Source: Lamprocystis purpurea (GTDB taxonomy: Bacteria; Pseudomonadota; Gammaproteobacteria; Chromatiales; Chromatiaceae). Taken from it: 9,429 nucleotides of DNA. A model generated the notes under the pieces. It had not been told where the DNA came from. It saw only the letters and a list, made by a program, of their open reading frames with translations, and ran no database searches. The first letter of the stretch is position 1. Every line of letters begins with the position of its first letter. Made by a program: the position numbers and the translations under genes. The stretch lies in contig DYRB01000089.1 of NCBI GenBank assembly GCA_020718945.1, forward strand, positions 1-9,429. Direction: 5' to 3'. This document shows positions 1 through 5,383 of the stretch, one piece after another.

Positions 1-1
1 T

Positions 2-661
2 GCGCGCCAGGACTGGGCCTCGGCCCTGGGGCGCCTGGACGCCAGCCTGGCGGCGGAACGTGCCCTGGGGCGCCCGGCCCAGGACATCGGGGCCACCCGG
101 TTCAACCGCGCCAATGTGCTGGTGGAACTGGGCCGCCTCCCCGAGGCCAAGGCCGAGCTGGAAGCCTGCCTGGGGCTCTTTGAGGGCAATCCCGCGATGC
201 AGGCCAAGGCCCTGGGCGCCCTGGCGGACATCTTCCACCGCCAGGGGGACAGCCCCCAGGCGATCACCCAGGAGCGCCGGGCCCTGGCCCTGTGCGAGCG
301 GCTCCCGGACCCCGCCGACCGGGCCATCTCCCACAACAACCTGGCCATCTACCTGGAGCCCGGTGGGGCCCCGGCGGCCCTGGGGGAGGCGGCCGACCAC
401 CAGCTTGCCGCCCTCGCCTACCGCCTCGCCGCCGGGCTGGGGCAGGACCTCCAGACCTCGCTGCGCAACTACGTCATCGACTACAGCCGCGCCCGGGCCG
501 CCGGGGCGGAGCCCGAGCCCCCCCGCCTGGCCCAGGTCCTCGCCGACCCCGCCTTCGCCGCCCTGGACCAGTGGCTGCGCCAGCGCGGCACAGACCCCGC
601 CGAGCTCCAGGCGGCCATCGACCAAGTCCTCGCCCAGGCCCGGGAGGCCGCCGGCCCATGA
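2..661 (+). CDS. TPR-repeat protein, C-terminal part (5' end outside window)
   Basis: The reading frame is open from base 2 to a TGA at 659-661, so the true start lies upstream of the window. The 219 visible residues are rich in Ala, Leu, Glu and Arg and are organised as helical hairpins with TPR-type spacing. Segments such as ANVLVELGRLPEAKAELEAC, ALADIFHRQGDSPQAITQE and ISHNNLAIYLEPGGAPAALG follow the usual small/large residue pattern of tetratricopeptide repeats. No enzymatic motif is visible in this part, and the last 60 or so residues look like a non-repeat C-terminal cap. TPR proteins serve as protein-protein interaction scaffolds; the partner and role cannot be told from this fragment. 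A GTG at 116 could start a shorter protein, but the same frame and repeat pattern continue upstream of it, so a truncated 5' end is more likely. The TPR assignment is fairly safe and the function unknown. Confidence 0.75.
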   Translation, partial: ARQDWASALGRLDASLAAERALGRPAQDIGATRFNRANVLVELGRLPEAKAELEACLGLFEGNPAMQAKALGALADIFHRQGDSPQAITQERRALALCERLPDPADRAISHNNLAIYLEPGGAPAALGEAADHQLAALAYRLAAGLGQDLQTSLRNYVIDYSRARAAGAEPEPPRLAQVLADPAFAALDQWLRQRGTDPAELQAAIDQVLAQAREAAGP

Positions 662-691
662 CCCCGCCCGGCGCCCCATCCCTGCGGGACC

Positions 692-713
692 CGGTCGGAC
701 TTCAGTCCGACCG
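692..713. repeat. REP-like perfect palindrome downstream of the TPR gene
   Basis: Two perfect 10-base arms, CGGTCGGACT and AGTCCGACCG, are separated by only TC. They lie 30 bases after the TPR gene stop. The GTCGGACTTCAGTCCGAC core resembles the GTCGGGCTTCAGCCCGAC-type REP palindromes scattered between genes in several gammaproteobacteria. No T-run follows, so a classic rho-independent terminator is unlikely, though the transcript would fold strongly. The palindrome is seen directly; membership of a dispersed family is inference. Confidence 0.6.
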
Positions 714-739
714 CCGGTGCCCGCGGGTCGGTCCTGCCC

Positions 740-768
740 TTGCCTGGTGGCAGGCCAGTCCGTAGAGT
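740..768 (+). promoter_or_regulatory. Possible sigma70-type promoter before the antitoxin locus
   Basis: TTGCCT (740-745) and TAGAGT (763-768) are separated by 17 bases; each matches four of six consensus positions. An inverted repeat, GCCTG-GTGG-CAGGC (742-755), overlaps the -35 region. It could be an operator, since type II antitoxins usually repress their own promoters. Start of transcription would be about 30 bases before the ATG at 803. This is a weak call made by eye. Confidence 0.3.
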
Positions 769-802
769 CAAGGCCCAGAGGCAACCCAAGTCCAATGCCG
801 TC

Positions 803-1315
803 ATGAATCTGTCCATTGAGGCCCTGCGCAGACAGGCTGGCCGGCTGATCGGGGCCGTCCGGCGCGGCGAGGCCGTGACCCTGGCCCTGCGCGGTCGCGC
901 CCTGGTCCGGGTGCTGCCGGTGCAGCAGGGCCCCGGCTCAACGGGGGCCCCGACGGCCGGCACCGAACTCTTCGGCCTCTGGGCGGACCGCGCCGACCTG
1001 GAGGATGTCGATGCCCATGTGCGGCGTCTGCGCACCGGCCGCCGCGAAGGGCAGACACCACCCTTTACAACGAGGATCGGACCCATGGCCCCACAGACCA
1101 GCGATGTGACCGAGCGGCTTCACGCCGAGATCGAGCAGACGCCTGAGCGCTATCGGCCGCTCCTGCTGCGGCTGGTGCACTCCTTCCGCGAGGGTATCGA
1201 GGCCGACGAGCCCTGGCCAAGCGCCGCCGAGGCGGTCCGCGACGGGTGGCGCGACCTCCAGGCCGGGCGGGTCCGACCCGTCGAGACCCTGTGGGACGGC
1301 ATCGCCACGGACTAG
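803..1315 (+). CDS. Phd/YefM-type antitoxin fused in frame to a second antitoxin
   Basis: The 170-residue frame has two parts. Residues 1-81 look like a Phd/YefM (VapB-like) antitoxin. There is an N-terminal DNA-binding-like stretch with RRGEAVTLALRGRALVRVLP, and a C-terminal tail FGLWADRADLEDVDAHVRRL that in such proteins clasps a PIN-domain or similar toxin. Such antitoxins normally stop right after this RRL-x-GR tail. Here the frame reads on through about 13 unrelated residues into Met95 and a second, complete antitoxin (see 1085-1315). No toxin gene follows the Phd part directly. I chose ATG 803 because the family similarity begins there; the open frame extends back to 740 without similarity. 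No good Shine-Dalgarno sequence precedes it. It may be a real fused protein, or a Phd gene whose stop and partner toxin were deleted. The family call is firm; the expressed form is uncertain. Confidence 0.5.
   Translation: MNLSIEALRRQAGRLIGAVRRGEAVTLALRGRALVRVLPVQQGPGSTGAPTAGTELFGLWADRADLEDVDAHVRRLRTGRREGQTPPFTTRIGPMAPQTSDVTERLHAEIEQTPERYRPLLLRLVHSFREGIEADEPWPSAAEAVRDGWRDLQAGRVRPVETLWDGIATD
1085..1315 (+). CDS. Antitoxin of RelE-family TA pair (alternative independent start)
   Basis: Starting at ATG 1085 gives a 76-residue acidic protein. It contains EIEQTPERYRPLLLRLVHSF, then a short SAAEAVRDGWRDLQAG segment, and ends VETLWDGIATD. This layout matches small antitoxins that accompany RelE-type toxins of the kind encoded four bases downstream. 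GAGG at 1072-1075, nine bases before the ATG, is a plausible ribosome binding site, so this protein can be made alone although the frame is also open upstream. The role by family is to bind and neutralise the toxin at 1320-1646 and, with it, probably to repress the locus. The first residues have no obvious helix-turn-helix. If the longer frame from 803 is the product, this is its C-terminal domain. Confidence 0.65.
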   Translation: MAPQTSDVTERLHAEIEQTPERYRPLLLRLVHSFREGIEADEPWPSAAEAVRDGWRDLQAGRVRPVETLWDGIATD

Positions 1316-1319
1316 TCCC

Positions 1320-1646
1320 ATGCAGGTCGGCTACACCGACGCCTTCAAGCGCCAGGTCAAGCGCCTGAGTCGGCGATATCGGCGGATTCGCGACGACGTC
1401 CAGCCGCTGATCGACCGCCTGGTCTCTGGAGAGACCCCAGGGGATCGGATTCAGGGGCTCGGGCATATCCTCTACAAGGTGCGGGTGCGCAACAGCGACC
1501 TCCCCAAGGGAAAAAGCGGGGGTTATCGGGTCGTCTACTACCTGCGCACCGACACCGATGTGTCCCTGATCGCCATCTACAGCAAGTCCGAGCAGTCGGA
1601 CATTTCGCTCGAGACCTTGCTGCGGATCATCTCCGAAGATGCCTGA
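1320..1646 (+). CDS. RelE-family type II toxin (probable mRNA interferase)
   Basis: This is a 108-residue basic protein of normal RelE/HigB length. Visible family features are the N-terminal YTDAFKRQVKRLSRRYRRIRDD helix region, the central YKVRVRNSD, and the strand-rich GGYRVVYYLRTDTDVSLIAIYSKSEQ core. Toxins of this fold usually cut mRNA at the ribosome and halt translation until released by stress-driven antitoxin decay. Exact catalytic residues differ between subfamilies and are not assigned here. The ATG is four bases after the antitoxin stop with no strong Shine-Dalgarno sequence, which suggests translational coupling. The frame is intact and ends TGA at 1644-1646. The role in this cell (genome stabilisation, stress or phage response) is inference. 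Confidence 0.8.
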   Translation: MQVGYTDAFKRQVKRLSRRYRRIRDDVQPLIDRLVSGETPGDRIQGLGHILYKVRVRNSDLPKGKSGGYRVVYYLRTDTDVSLIAIYSKSEQSDISLETLLRIISEDA

Positions 1647-1688
1647 CCGGCGGCGGACGCCAGGAACCCAACACCGGGCCCGACCAAC

Positions 1689-2906
1689 ATGACCCAGACC
1701 CTCGACCAACTCCTCGCCGACCTGACCGCCGCCGTGGCCGCCGGGGACGCGGCCCTGGCCCTGGACCTGGCCCGCCGCATCCAGCAGCGCCTGGCCGCGG
1801 AGGCGGCGGACGGCGCCCGGGTGGAGACCCAGGTGCGGGCCCTGATGGCGGGGTTGGAGACCCGGCGTCGGCAGCCCCTGGGCCCCGAGCACAAGGCCCT
1901 GTCGGTCACCCGCGGCGGGTCCGAGCCGGGGCAGGGCGCGGTCTACCCGGTCTGGTACGGCACCAACCGCAGGCCGGACGGCCAGGGGGGCTTCGGCCCG
2001 GAGCGCCACGACCGCACCAGCCTGGGGCGGGTCCAGGTCTGGGTCCCGCAGGCCCACCGCTTCGGGGAGACCGGCAACCCCTTCTGGAAGCGCCTGCTGC
2101 GCTTCGACCTGCGCGACGACCGGCTGCGCATCCAGGCCATCGAGGGCCGCGAGCGGGGGCCCTTCTTCGCCGAGGTCCGGGCGGCCCTGGAGGCGGCGGG
2201 GGACGGGCCCCAGGCCCTGATCTATCTCCACGGCTTCAATGTGACCTTCGCGGACGCGGCCATCCGCGCCGCCCAGATCGGCTGGGACCTCAAGGTCCCC
2301 GGGGTCACCGCCTTCTTCAGTTGGCCCTCCCGGGGGACCCTGGCCGCCTACCCGGCGGACGAGGCGACCATCGAGGCCAGCGAGCGGGCCATCGCCGACT
2401 TCCTGCTCGACTTCGCCGCGGGGTGCGGCGGGGCCAGGGTCCACATCGTGGCCCACAGCATGGGCAACCGCGGCCTGCTGCGGGCCCTGCAGCGCATCGC
2501 CGCCGACGCCCAGACCCGGGGCCGGCTCAGGTTCGGGCAGATCTTCCTGGCCGCCCCGGACCTGGACCGGGACCTGTTCCTGGACCTGGCCCGCCTCTAC
2601 CCGGGGTTCGGCGAGCGCACCACACTCTATGCCTCCGACGGCGACCGGGCGGTACACCTCTCCGCCCGGCTCCACGACGCCCCCCGGGCCGGCTACTACA
2701 GGCCCTTCACGGTGGCCCCGGGGATCGACACCGTGGCCGTCCCCGACTTCGACCTGGACCTGCTCGGCCACAGCTACTTCGCCCAGGCCGAGGCCCTGCT
2801 CCACGACCTCTACGACCTGATGCGCCACGGCGAGCCCCCGGCCCGGCGTCAGCGGGTCGAGCCGGCGGAGGACGGCGGGGCGAGCTTCTGGCGGCTGCGG
2901 CGTTAG
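1689..2906 (+). CDS. Alpha/beta hydrolase, DUF900 type
   Basis: A 405-residue protein with an alpha/beta-hydrolase core matching the DUF900 (PF05990) family. An N-terminal helical extension of about 60 residues precedes WYGTNR (89-94), a hallmark of the family. The oxyanion-side strand reads YLHGFN (179-184), the nucleophile elbow AHSMGN puts Ser at 257, the acid is probably Asp291 in APDLDRD, and the base His361 in LGHSYF. All expected catalytic residues are present, so an active esterase or lipase-like enzyme is likely; the substrate is unknown. No signal peptide is visible, so it is probably cytoplasmic. The start at ATG 1689 lacks a clear ribosome binding site. The last 20 codons, ending SFWRLRR and a TAG stop, recur as an orphan fragment at 5211-5275, making the 3' end one boundary of the inserted-looking rloAB block. 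Confidence 0.8.
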   Translation: MTQTLDQLLADLTAAVAAGDAALALDLARRIQQRLAAEAADGARVETQVRALMAGLETRRRQPLGPEHKALSVTRGGSEPGQGAVYPVWYGTNRRPDGQGGFGPERHDRTSLGRVQVWVPQAHRFGETGNPFWKRLLRFDLRDDRLRIQAIEGRERGPFFAEVRAALEAAGDGPQALIYLHGFNVTFADAAIRAAQIGWDLKVPGVTAFFSWPSRGTLAAYPADEATIEASERAIADFLLDFAAGCGGARVHIVAHSMGNRGLLRALQRIAADAQTRGRLRFGQIFLAAPDLDRDLFLDLARLYPGFGERTTLYASDGDRAVHLSARLHDAPRAGYYRPFTVAPGIDTVAVPDFDLDLLGHSYFAQAEALLHDLYDLMRHGEPPARRQRVEPAEDGGASFWRLRR

Positions 2907-2907
2907 G
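2843..2907 (+). repeat. Direct repeat, left copy: 3' end of the DUF900 gene
   Basis: These 65 bases match 5211-5275 at 58 positions, with an uninterrupted identical core of 41 bases (2862-2902 against 5230-5270). This copy is the functional end of the hydrolase gene, encoding RVEPAEDGGASFWRLRR and the stop. Differences from the right copy are mostly at third codon positions. The two copies are offset by 2368 bases and bracket the rloAB operon. Confidence 0.85.
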
Positions 2908-3203
2908 GGTTATCGGGAGGGTGGTCGGGAATGGGGCTTGGCACAGCCAAGGCTCACGAACTCGGCAACAGCGGCGGCGGAATCAGGCGGATCCGGCGCG
3001 GGGTACCCTGGGGAGTCCTGACGGAAGATCGGGGGCGACGGCACCTGTGCTTAGTCGCGGTGGCCATACCGTAACTCCCCGCAGTTACAGGCGTTCGCGG
3101 ATCTTTCGGGCTATCGAAGAGGGGGCAAAGCACAAGTATATTGATATTTCGCGAGATCTCTGCAATATTAGGAATTATTCAAATCGTGCTGGAGAAGGGT
3201 GCC
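2907..3203. other. Intergenic stretch before rloA, no gene seen
   Basis: No convincing coding frame is present in these 297 bases. Two small hairpins can be seen: CTTGGC-ACA-GCCAAG (2937-2951), about 30 bases after the hydrolase stop, and GTAACT-CCCCGC-AGTTAC (3071-3088). Neither has a T-run, so neither is a standard terminator. The last 80 bases become clearly AT-richer than the surroundings and hold the likely promoter of the following operon. Confidence 0.5.
3138..3169 (+). promoter_or_regulatory. Probable promoter of the rloAB operon, with internal palindrome
   Basis: TTGATA (3141-3146, five of six matches to the -35 consensus) is followed after 17 bases by AATATT (3164-3169, four of six) preceded by an extended TGC. 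This lies in an AT-rich island within high-GC DNA, giving a 5' untranslated region of roughly 28 bases. ATATTG (3138-3143) and CAATAT (3163-3168) form an inverted repeat over the two boxes, and the perfect palindrome GAGATCTC (3153-3160) sits near its centre. A dimeric repressor could bind here; no regulator gene is seen in the cassette. The sites were found by eye. Confidence 0.5.
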
Positions 3204-4469
3204 ATGCTGGTCGAGTTTCGTGTCAAGAACTTCCGCAGCCTGCGTGACGAGCAGGTGCTGAGCCTGGTGGCATCGACCGACAAGACCCTGCGCGATACCC
3301 ATACCCTTCCCACCGGCATCAAGGCAGCCCCCGCCCTGCTGCGCAGCGCCGTGCTCTACGGCGCCAACGCCAGCGGCAAGTCCACCCTCATCAGGGCGCT
3401 CCAGTACATGCGCGGGGTGGTGGTCGAGTCGGCCAGGGTCCAGCCCGGCCAGACCTTCGCGGTACAGCCGTTCCGGCTCGACGCCAAGTCCGCCGCCCAG
3501 CCCACCGAGTTCGAGGTCACGTTCCTGCGCGACGGGGTGCGCTATCAGTACGGCTTCGCCATGACGCCGCAGCGCATTGTGCGCGAGCACCTGCTGGTCT
3601 ACAGGGCCTTCAAGCCCCAGCGCTGGTTCGAGCGCCGATTCAACGCCGAGACCGGCAAGGACCTCTACGAGTTTGGCCCCGGCCTCAAAGGTGCCAAGAA
3701 CCTCTGGGAGGGCGCCACGCGCCCCAATTCCCTGTTCCTGTCGATGGCCGTACAGCTCAACAGCGAGGCGCTGCGCCCCGTTTTCGACTGGTTTCTCAGC
3801 CGGCTGGTCATCGTCAACGAGCAGGCCCCGCTCAACCCGCAGGTTTCCATCCAGAAGCTCAAGCAGCCCGAAGGCCGCAAGTCGATTTGCGACTTCCTCG
3901 CCGCCGCCGACATCAGCATTGCCGACATCGACGTGGTCTCCCGCAAGGTGCCCGGCCAGGCGGTGCACTTCGACCTGGTGGCCGGCACGACCGAGGTGCG
4001 CAGCGAGGAAGTGGAGCGGCATGAGCTGCGCTTTCGCCACGCCACCGACCAGGGCGAGGCCGTATTCGACCTGACGGACGAGTCCGGCGGTACCCGCAAC
4101 CTGCTGTTCCTCGCTGGGCCCACCCTCGATATCCTCAAGCAAGGCCAGACGCTGGTGATCGACGAGCTGGACACCAGCCTGCACACCCTGCTGGTGCGCG
4201 AGTTCGTGCGCCTGTTTCACCGGCCGGAGATCAGCCCCGGCGGGGCTCAGCTCCTCTTCACCACCCACGACACCTCCCTGCTGGATGCCTACGGCCTGTT
4301 CCGGCGCGATCAGGTCTGGCTGGTGGAAAAGGGGAGCGATCAGGCATCAACCCTGATCGCCCTCAACGAGTTCAGCCCGCGCAAGAACGAGGCGCTGGAG
4401 CGCGGCTACCTGATGGGCCGCTACGGTGGGGTACCGTTCCTTGACGGTTCGCTGGGGTTCGAGCACTGA
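3204..4469 (+). CDS. rloA: AAA_15 family ATPase, RloA/AbiLi-like (anti-phage candidate)
   Basis: A 421-residue ATPase with the ABC/SMC-like architecture of COG1106 (RloA). The N-terminal FRVKNFRSL strand is typical of the group. Walker A is GANASGKST (53-61), the signature-like segment DESGGTRNL is at 292-300, Walker B is TLVIDELD (316-323) and the switch histidine is in TTHD (353-356). The middle 200 residues form an insertion instead of long coiled coils. All nucleotide-binding motifs are intact. I chose ATG 3204 because GGAGAAGG at 3191-3198 is an excellent ribosome binding site and MLVEFRVKNF is the normal family start; an in-frame TTG at 3141 lies in the promoter. The gene overlaps the RloB gene by one base (TGATG). 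Such ATPases paired with a TOPRIM-like effector occur in phage-exclusion systems (AbiL, PARIS and RloAB types), where the ATPase is thought to sense infection and control the effector. Defence is inferred from family and pairing. The symbol follows family use. Confidence 0.85.
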   Translation: MLVEFRVKNFRSLRDEQVLSLVASTDKTLRDTHTLPTGIKAAPALLRSAVLYGANASGKSTLIRALQYMRGVVVESARVQPGQTFAVQPFRLDAKSAAQPTEFEVTFLRDGVRYQYGFAMTPQRIVREHLLVYRAFKPQRWFERRFNAETGKDLYEFGPGLKGAKNLWEGATRPNSLFLSMAVQLNSEALRPVFDWFLSRLVIVNEQAPLNPQVSIQKLKQPEGRKSICDFLAAADISIADIDVVSRKVPGQAVHFDLVAGTTEVRSEEVERHELRFRHATDQGEAVFDLTDESGGTRNLLFLAGPTLDILKQGQTLVIDELDTSLHTLLVREFVRLFHRPEISPGGAQLLFTTHDTSLLDAYGLFRRDQVWLVEKGSDQASTLIALNEFSPRKNEALERGYLMGRYGGVPFLDGSLGFEH

Positions 4470-5143
4470 TGGGGCGCGACCAGCAGCCCAAGGAGCGCCA
4501 GAAGCGAGAACTGGCGCGCAGGCAGGGCCGCCGCGCCGGCTACGACCGTATCCTCATCGTCTGCGAAGGCAGCAGGACCGAGCCGAACTACTTCAAGGAG
4601 ATTCGCACGGCCCTCCATCTGCACACCGCCAACGTGGCGGTGCAGCCCAGCGAACTCGGCACCGATCCGCTCAGCGTGGTGCGGTACGCTCGGGAGCTGT
4701 TCGAGCGGGGCGACCCCCGCAAGGGCATTCAGCCCCGCGCCTTCGAGCAGGTCTATGGCGTGTTCGACCGCGACGACCACCGGGGCTACTTCGATGCGCT
4801 CCAACTCGCCGAGTCGCTGGACCGCAAGCTGATGAACGACGCCCGACAGCCGGTGCGCTTCCGCGCCATCGCCTCGGTGCCCAGCTTTGAGCTCTGGCTG
4901 CTGCTGCACTACGAGGACATCCAGGCCCCGCTGCACCGGGACGAGGTGATGCAACGCCTGAAGCGGCACATCCCCGACTACGACAAGGGCGCGAGCGGGG
5001 CCTTCACCGCCACCTGCGACCGACTGAACACCGCCACCGAGCGTGCGCAAGGATTGGCGGCCCGATTCACGGCCTACACCGATCCCGAGCCCTACACTGC
5101 CGTCGTCGACCTGGTGACCTGGCTCACCACTCTGCGTGGCTGA
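4469..5143 (+). CDS. rloB: RloB-like TOPRIM-fold protein (putative nuclease effector)
   Basis: A 224-residue protein matching the RloB family (PF13707). The basic N-terminus leads into ILIVCEGSRTEPNYF (28-42), carrying the conserved Glu33. FDRDDH (99-104) carries the Asp pair D100/D102, and SFELWLLLHYED (139-150) is a family hallmark. The Glu and Asp-x-Asp arrangement fits a metal-binding TOPRIM-like centre, so nuclease activity is plausible but not proven by sequence. The ATG shares one base with the upstream TGA, so the two proteins are probably made by coupled translation and in fixed ratio. RloB-type proteins nearly always accompany an RloA-type ATPase; in the lactococcal AbiL system the equivalent pair gives abortive infection. 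A hairpin at 5185-5204 follows 41 bases after the stop. GC in sample lines here is near 60 percent, lower than in the flanking hydrolase gene. The symbol follows family use. Confidence 0.83.
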   Translation: MGRDQQPKERQKRELARRQGRRAGYDRILIVCEGSRTEPNYFKEIRTALHLHTANVAVQPSELGTDPLSVVRYARELFERGDPRKGIQPRAFEQVYGVFDRDDHRGYFDALQLAESLDRKLMNDARQPVRFRAIASVPSFELWLLLHYEDIQAPLHRDEVMQRLKRHIPDYDKGASGAFTATCDRLNTATERAQGLAARFTAYTDPEPYTAVVDLVTWLTTLRG

Positions 5144-5184
5144 TGCGCCGATCACCGGGCAGGCGATGGCACCGAAGATGCTCG

Positions 5185-5204
5185 CTAGGGCCCGCAGGCC
5201 CTAG
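5185..5204. repeat. Perfect hairpin after rloB, next to the right direct repeat
   Basis: CTAGGGCC and GGCCCTAG are perfect 8-base arms around a CGCA loop. The stem would be strong in RNA but lacks a following T-run, so it is at best an atypical terminator. It sits only six bases before the right copy of the hydrolase 3' end, so it may instead mark the edge of the inserted block. Confidence 0.5.
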
Positions 5205-5210
5205 TAGCGG

Positions 5211-5275
5211 CTGGCGCAAGCGTGTGGAACCGGCGGAGGACGGCGGGGCGAGCTTCTGGCGGCTGCGGCGGTAGG
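5211..5275 (+). pseudogene. Orphan 3' end of a DUF900 hydrolase gene (right direct repeat)
   Basis: Read from TGG 5212, the fragment encodes WRKRVEPAEDGGASFWRLRR and a TAG at 5272-5274. This is almost the same as the last 20 residues of the hydrolase at 1689-2906. Over 65 aligned bases there are seven differences. Five are synonymous (two CGT/CGC/CGG changes, GTC/GTG, GAG/GAA and the final Arg codon) and two change residues (Arg to Trp, Gln to Lys). That pattern means the copy diverged while it was part of a working gene, not as a decaying duplicate. No start or hydrolase core is attached upstream, where the rloB gene and a hairpin lie. It is either the displaced original gene end or the remnant of a tandem paralogue. 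Confidence 0.8.
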
Positions 5276-5312
5276 TCTGCGATGCCTTCGCGGCCAAAGC
5301 CGCTCCCACCGG
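5276..5312. repeat. REP-like palindromic element upstream of the metH-like gene
   Basis: GCGGC (5290-5294) and GCCGC (5299-5303) form a stem around CAAA. On the minus strand the context reads GGTGGGAGCGGCTTTGGCCG and continues into CGAAGGCATCGCAGA. This closely resembles the GGGAGCGGCTT-GGCCGCGAA class of REP elements known from pseudomonads and other gammaproteobacteria. It abuts the orphan hydrolase end directly, as expected if hydrolase end, REP and metH-like gene were neighbours before the rloAB block arrived. Confidence 0.65.
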
Positions 5313-5315
5313 ACC

Positions 5316-5346
5316 TTGGTCCCCGGCGGCCCCGGCCCCGTATAAT
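5316..5346 (+). promoter_or_regulatory. Likely promoter of the metH-like gene
   Basis: A perfect -10 box, TATAAT, at 5341-5346 stands out in otherwise C-rich sequence. The best -35 candidate, TTGGTC at 5316-5321, is weak and 19 bases away. Transcription would start near 5353, about 30 bases before the ATG at 5384. The -10 is convincing; the -35 is not. Confidence 0.5.
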
Positions 5347-5383
5347 CCACCCCCATCCCCAGCCGCCAGCCCCAGGACCTGCC

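Noticed and set aside
1065..2828. 587-residue open frame on the minus strand opposite the hydrolase gene
   Set aside because: It is antisense to a gene with clear catalytic motifs. High-GC codon bias leaves long stop-free antisense frames, and its translation (rich in Gly, Val, Gln, Pro) shows no domain.
3141..3203. TTG start at 3141 for the RloA-like ATPase
   Set aside because: It would place the start on the -35 box. ATG 3204 has a strong GGAGAAGG site and matches the normal family N-terminus.
5185..5204. Rho-independent terminator after rloB
   Set aside because: The stem is perfect but no T-run follows, so it is reported as a hairpin only.
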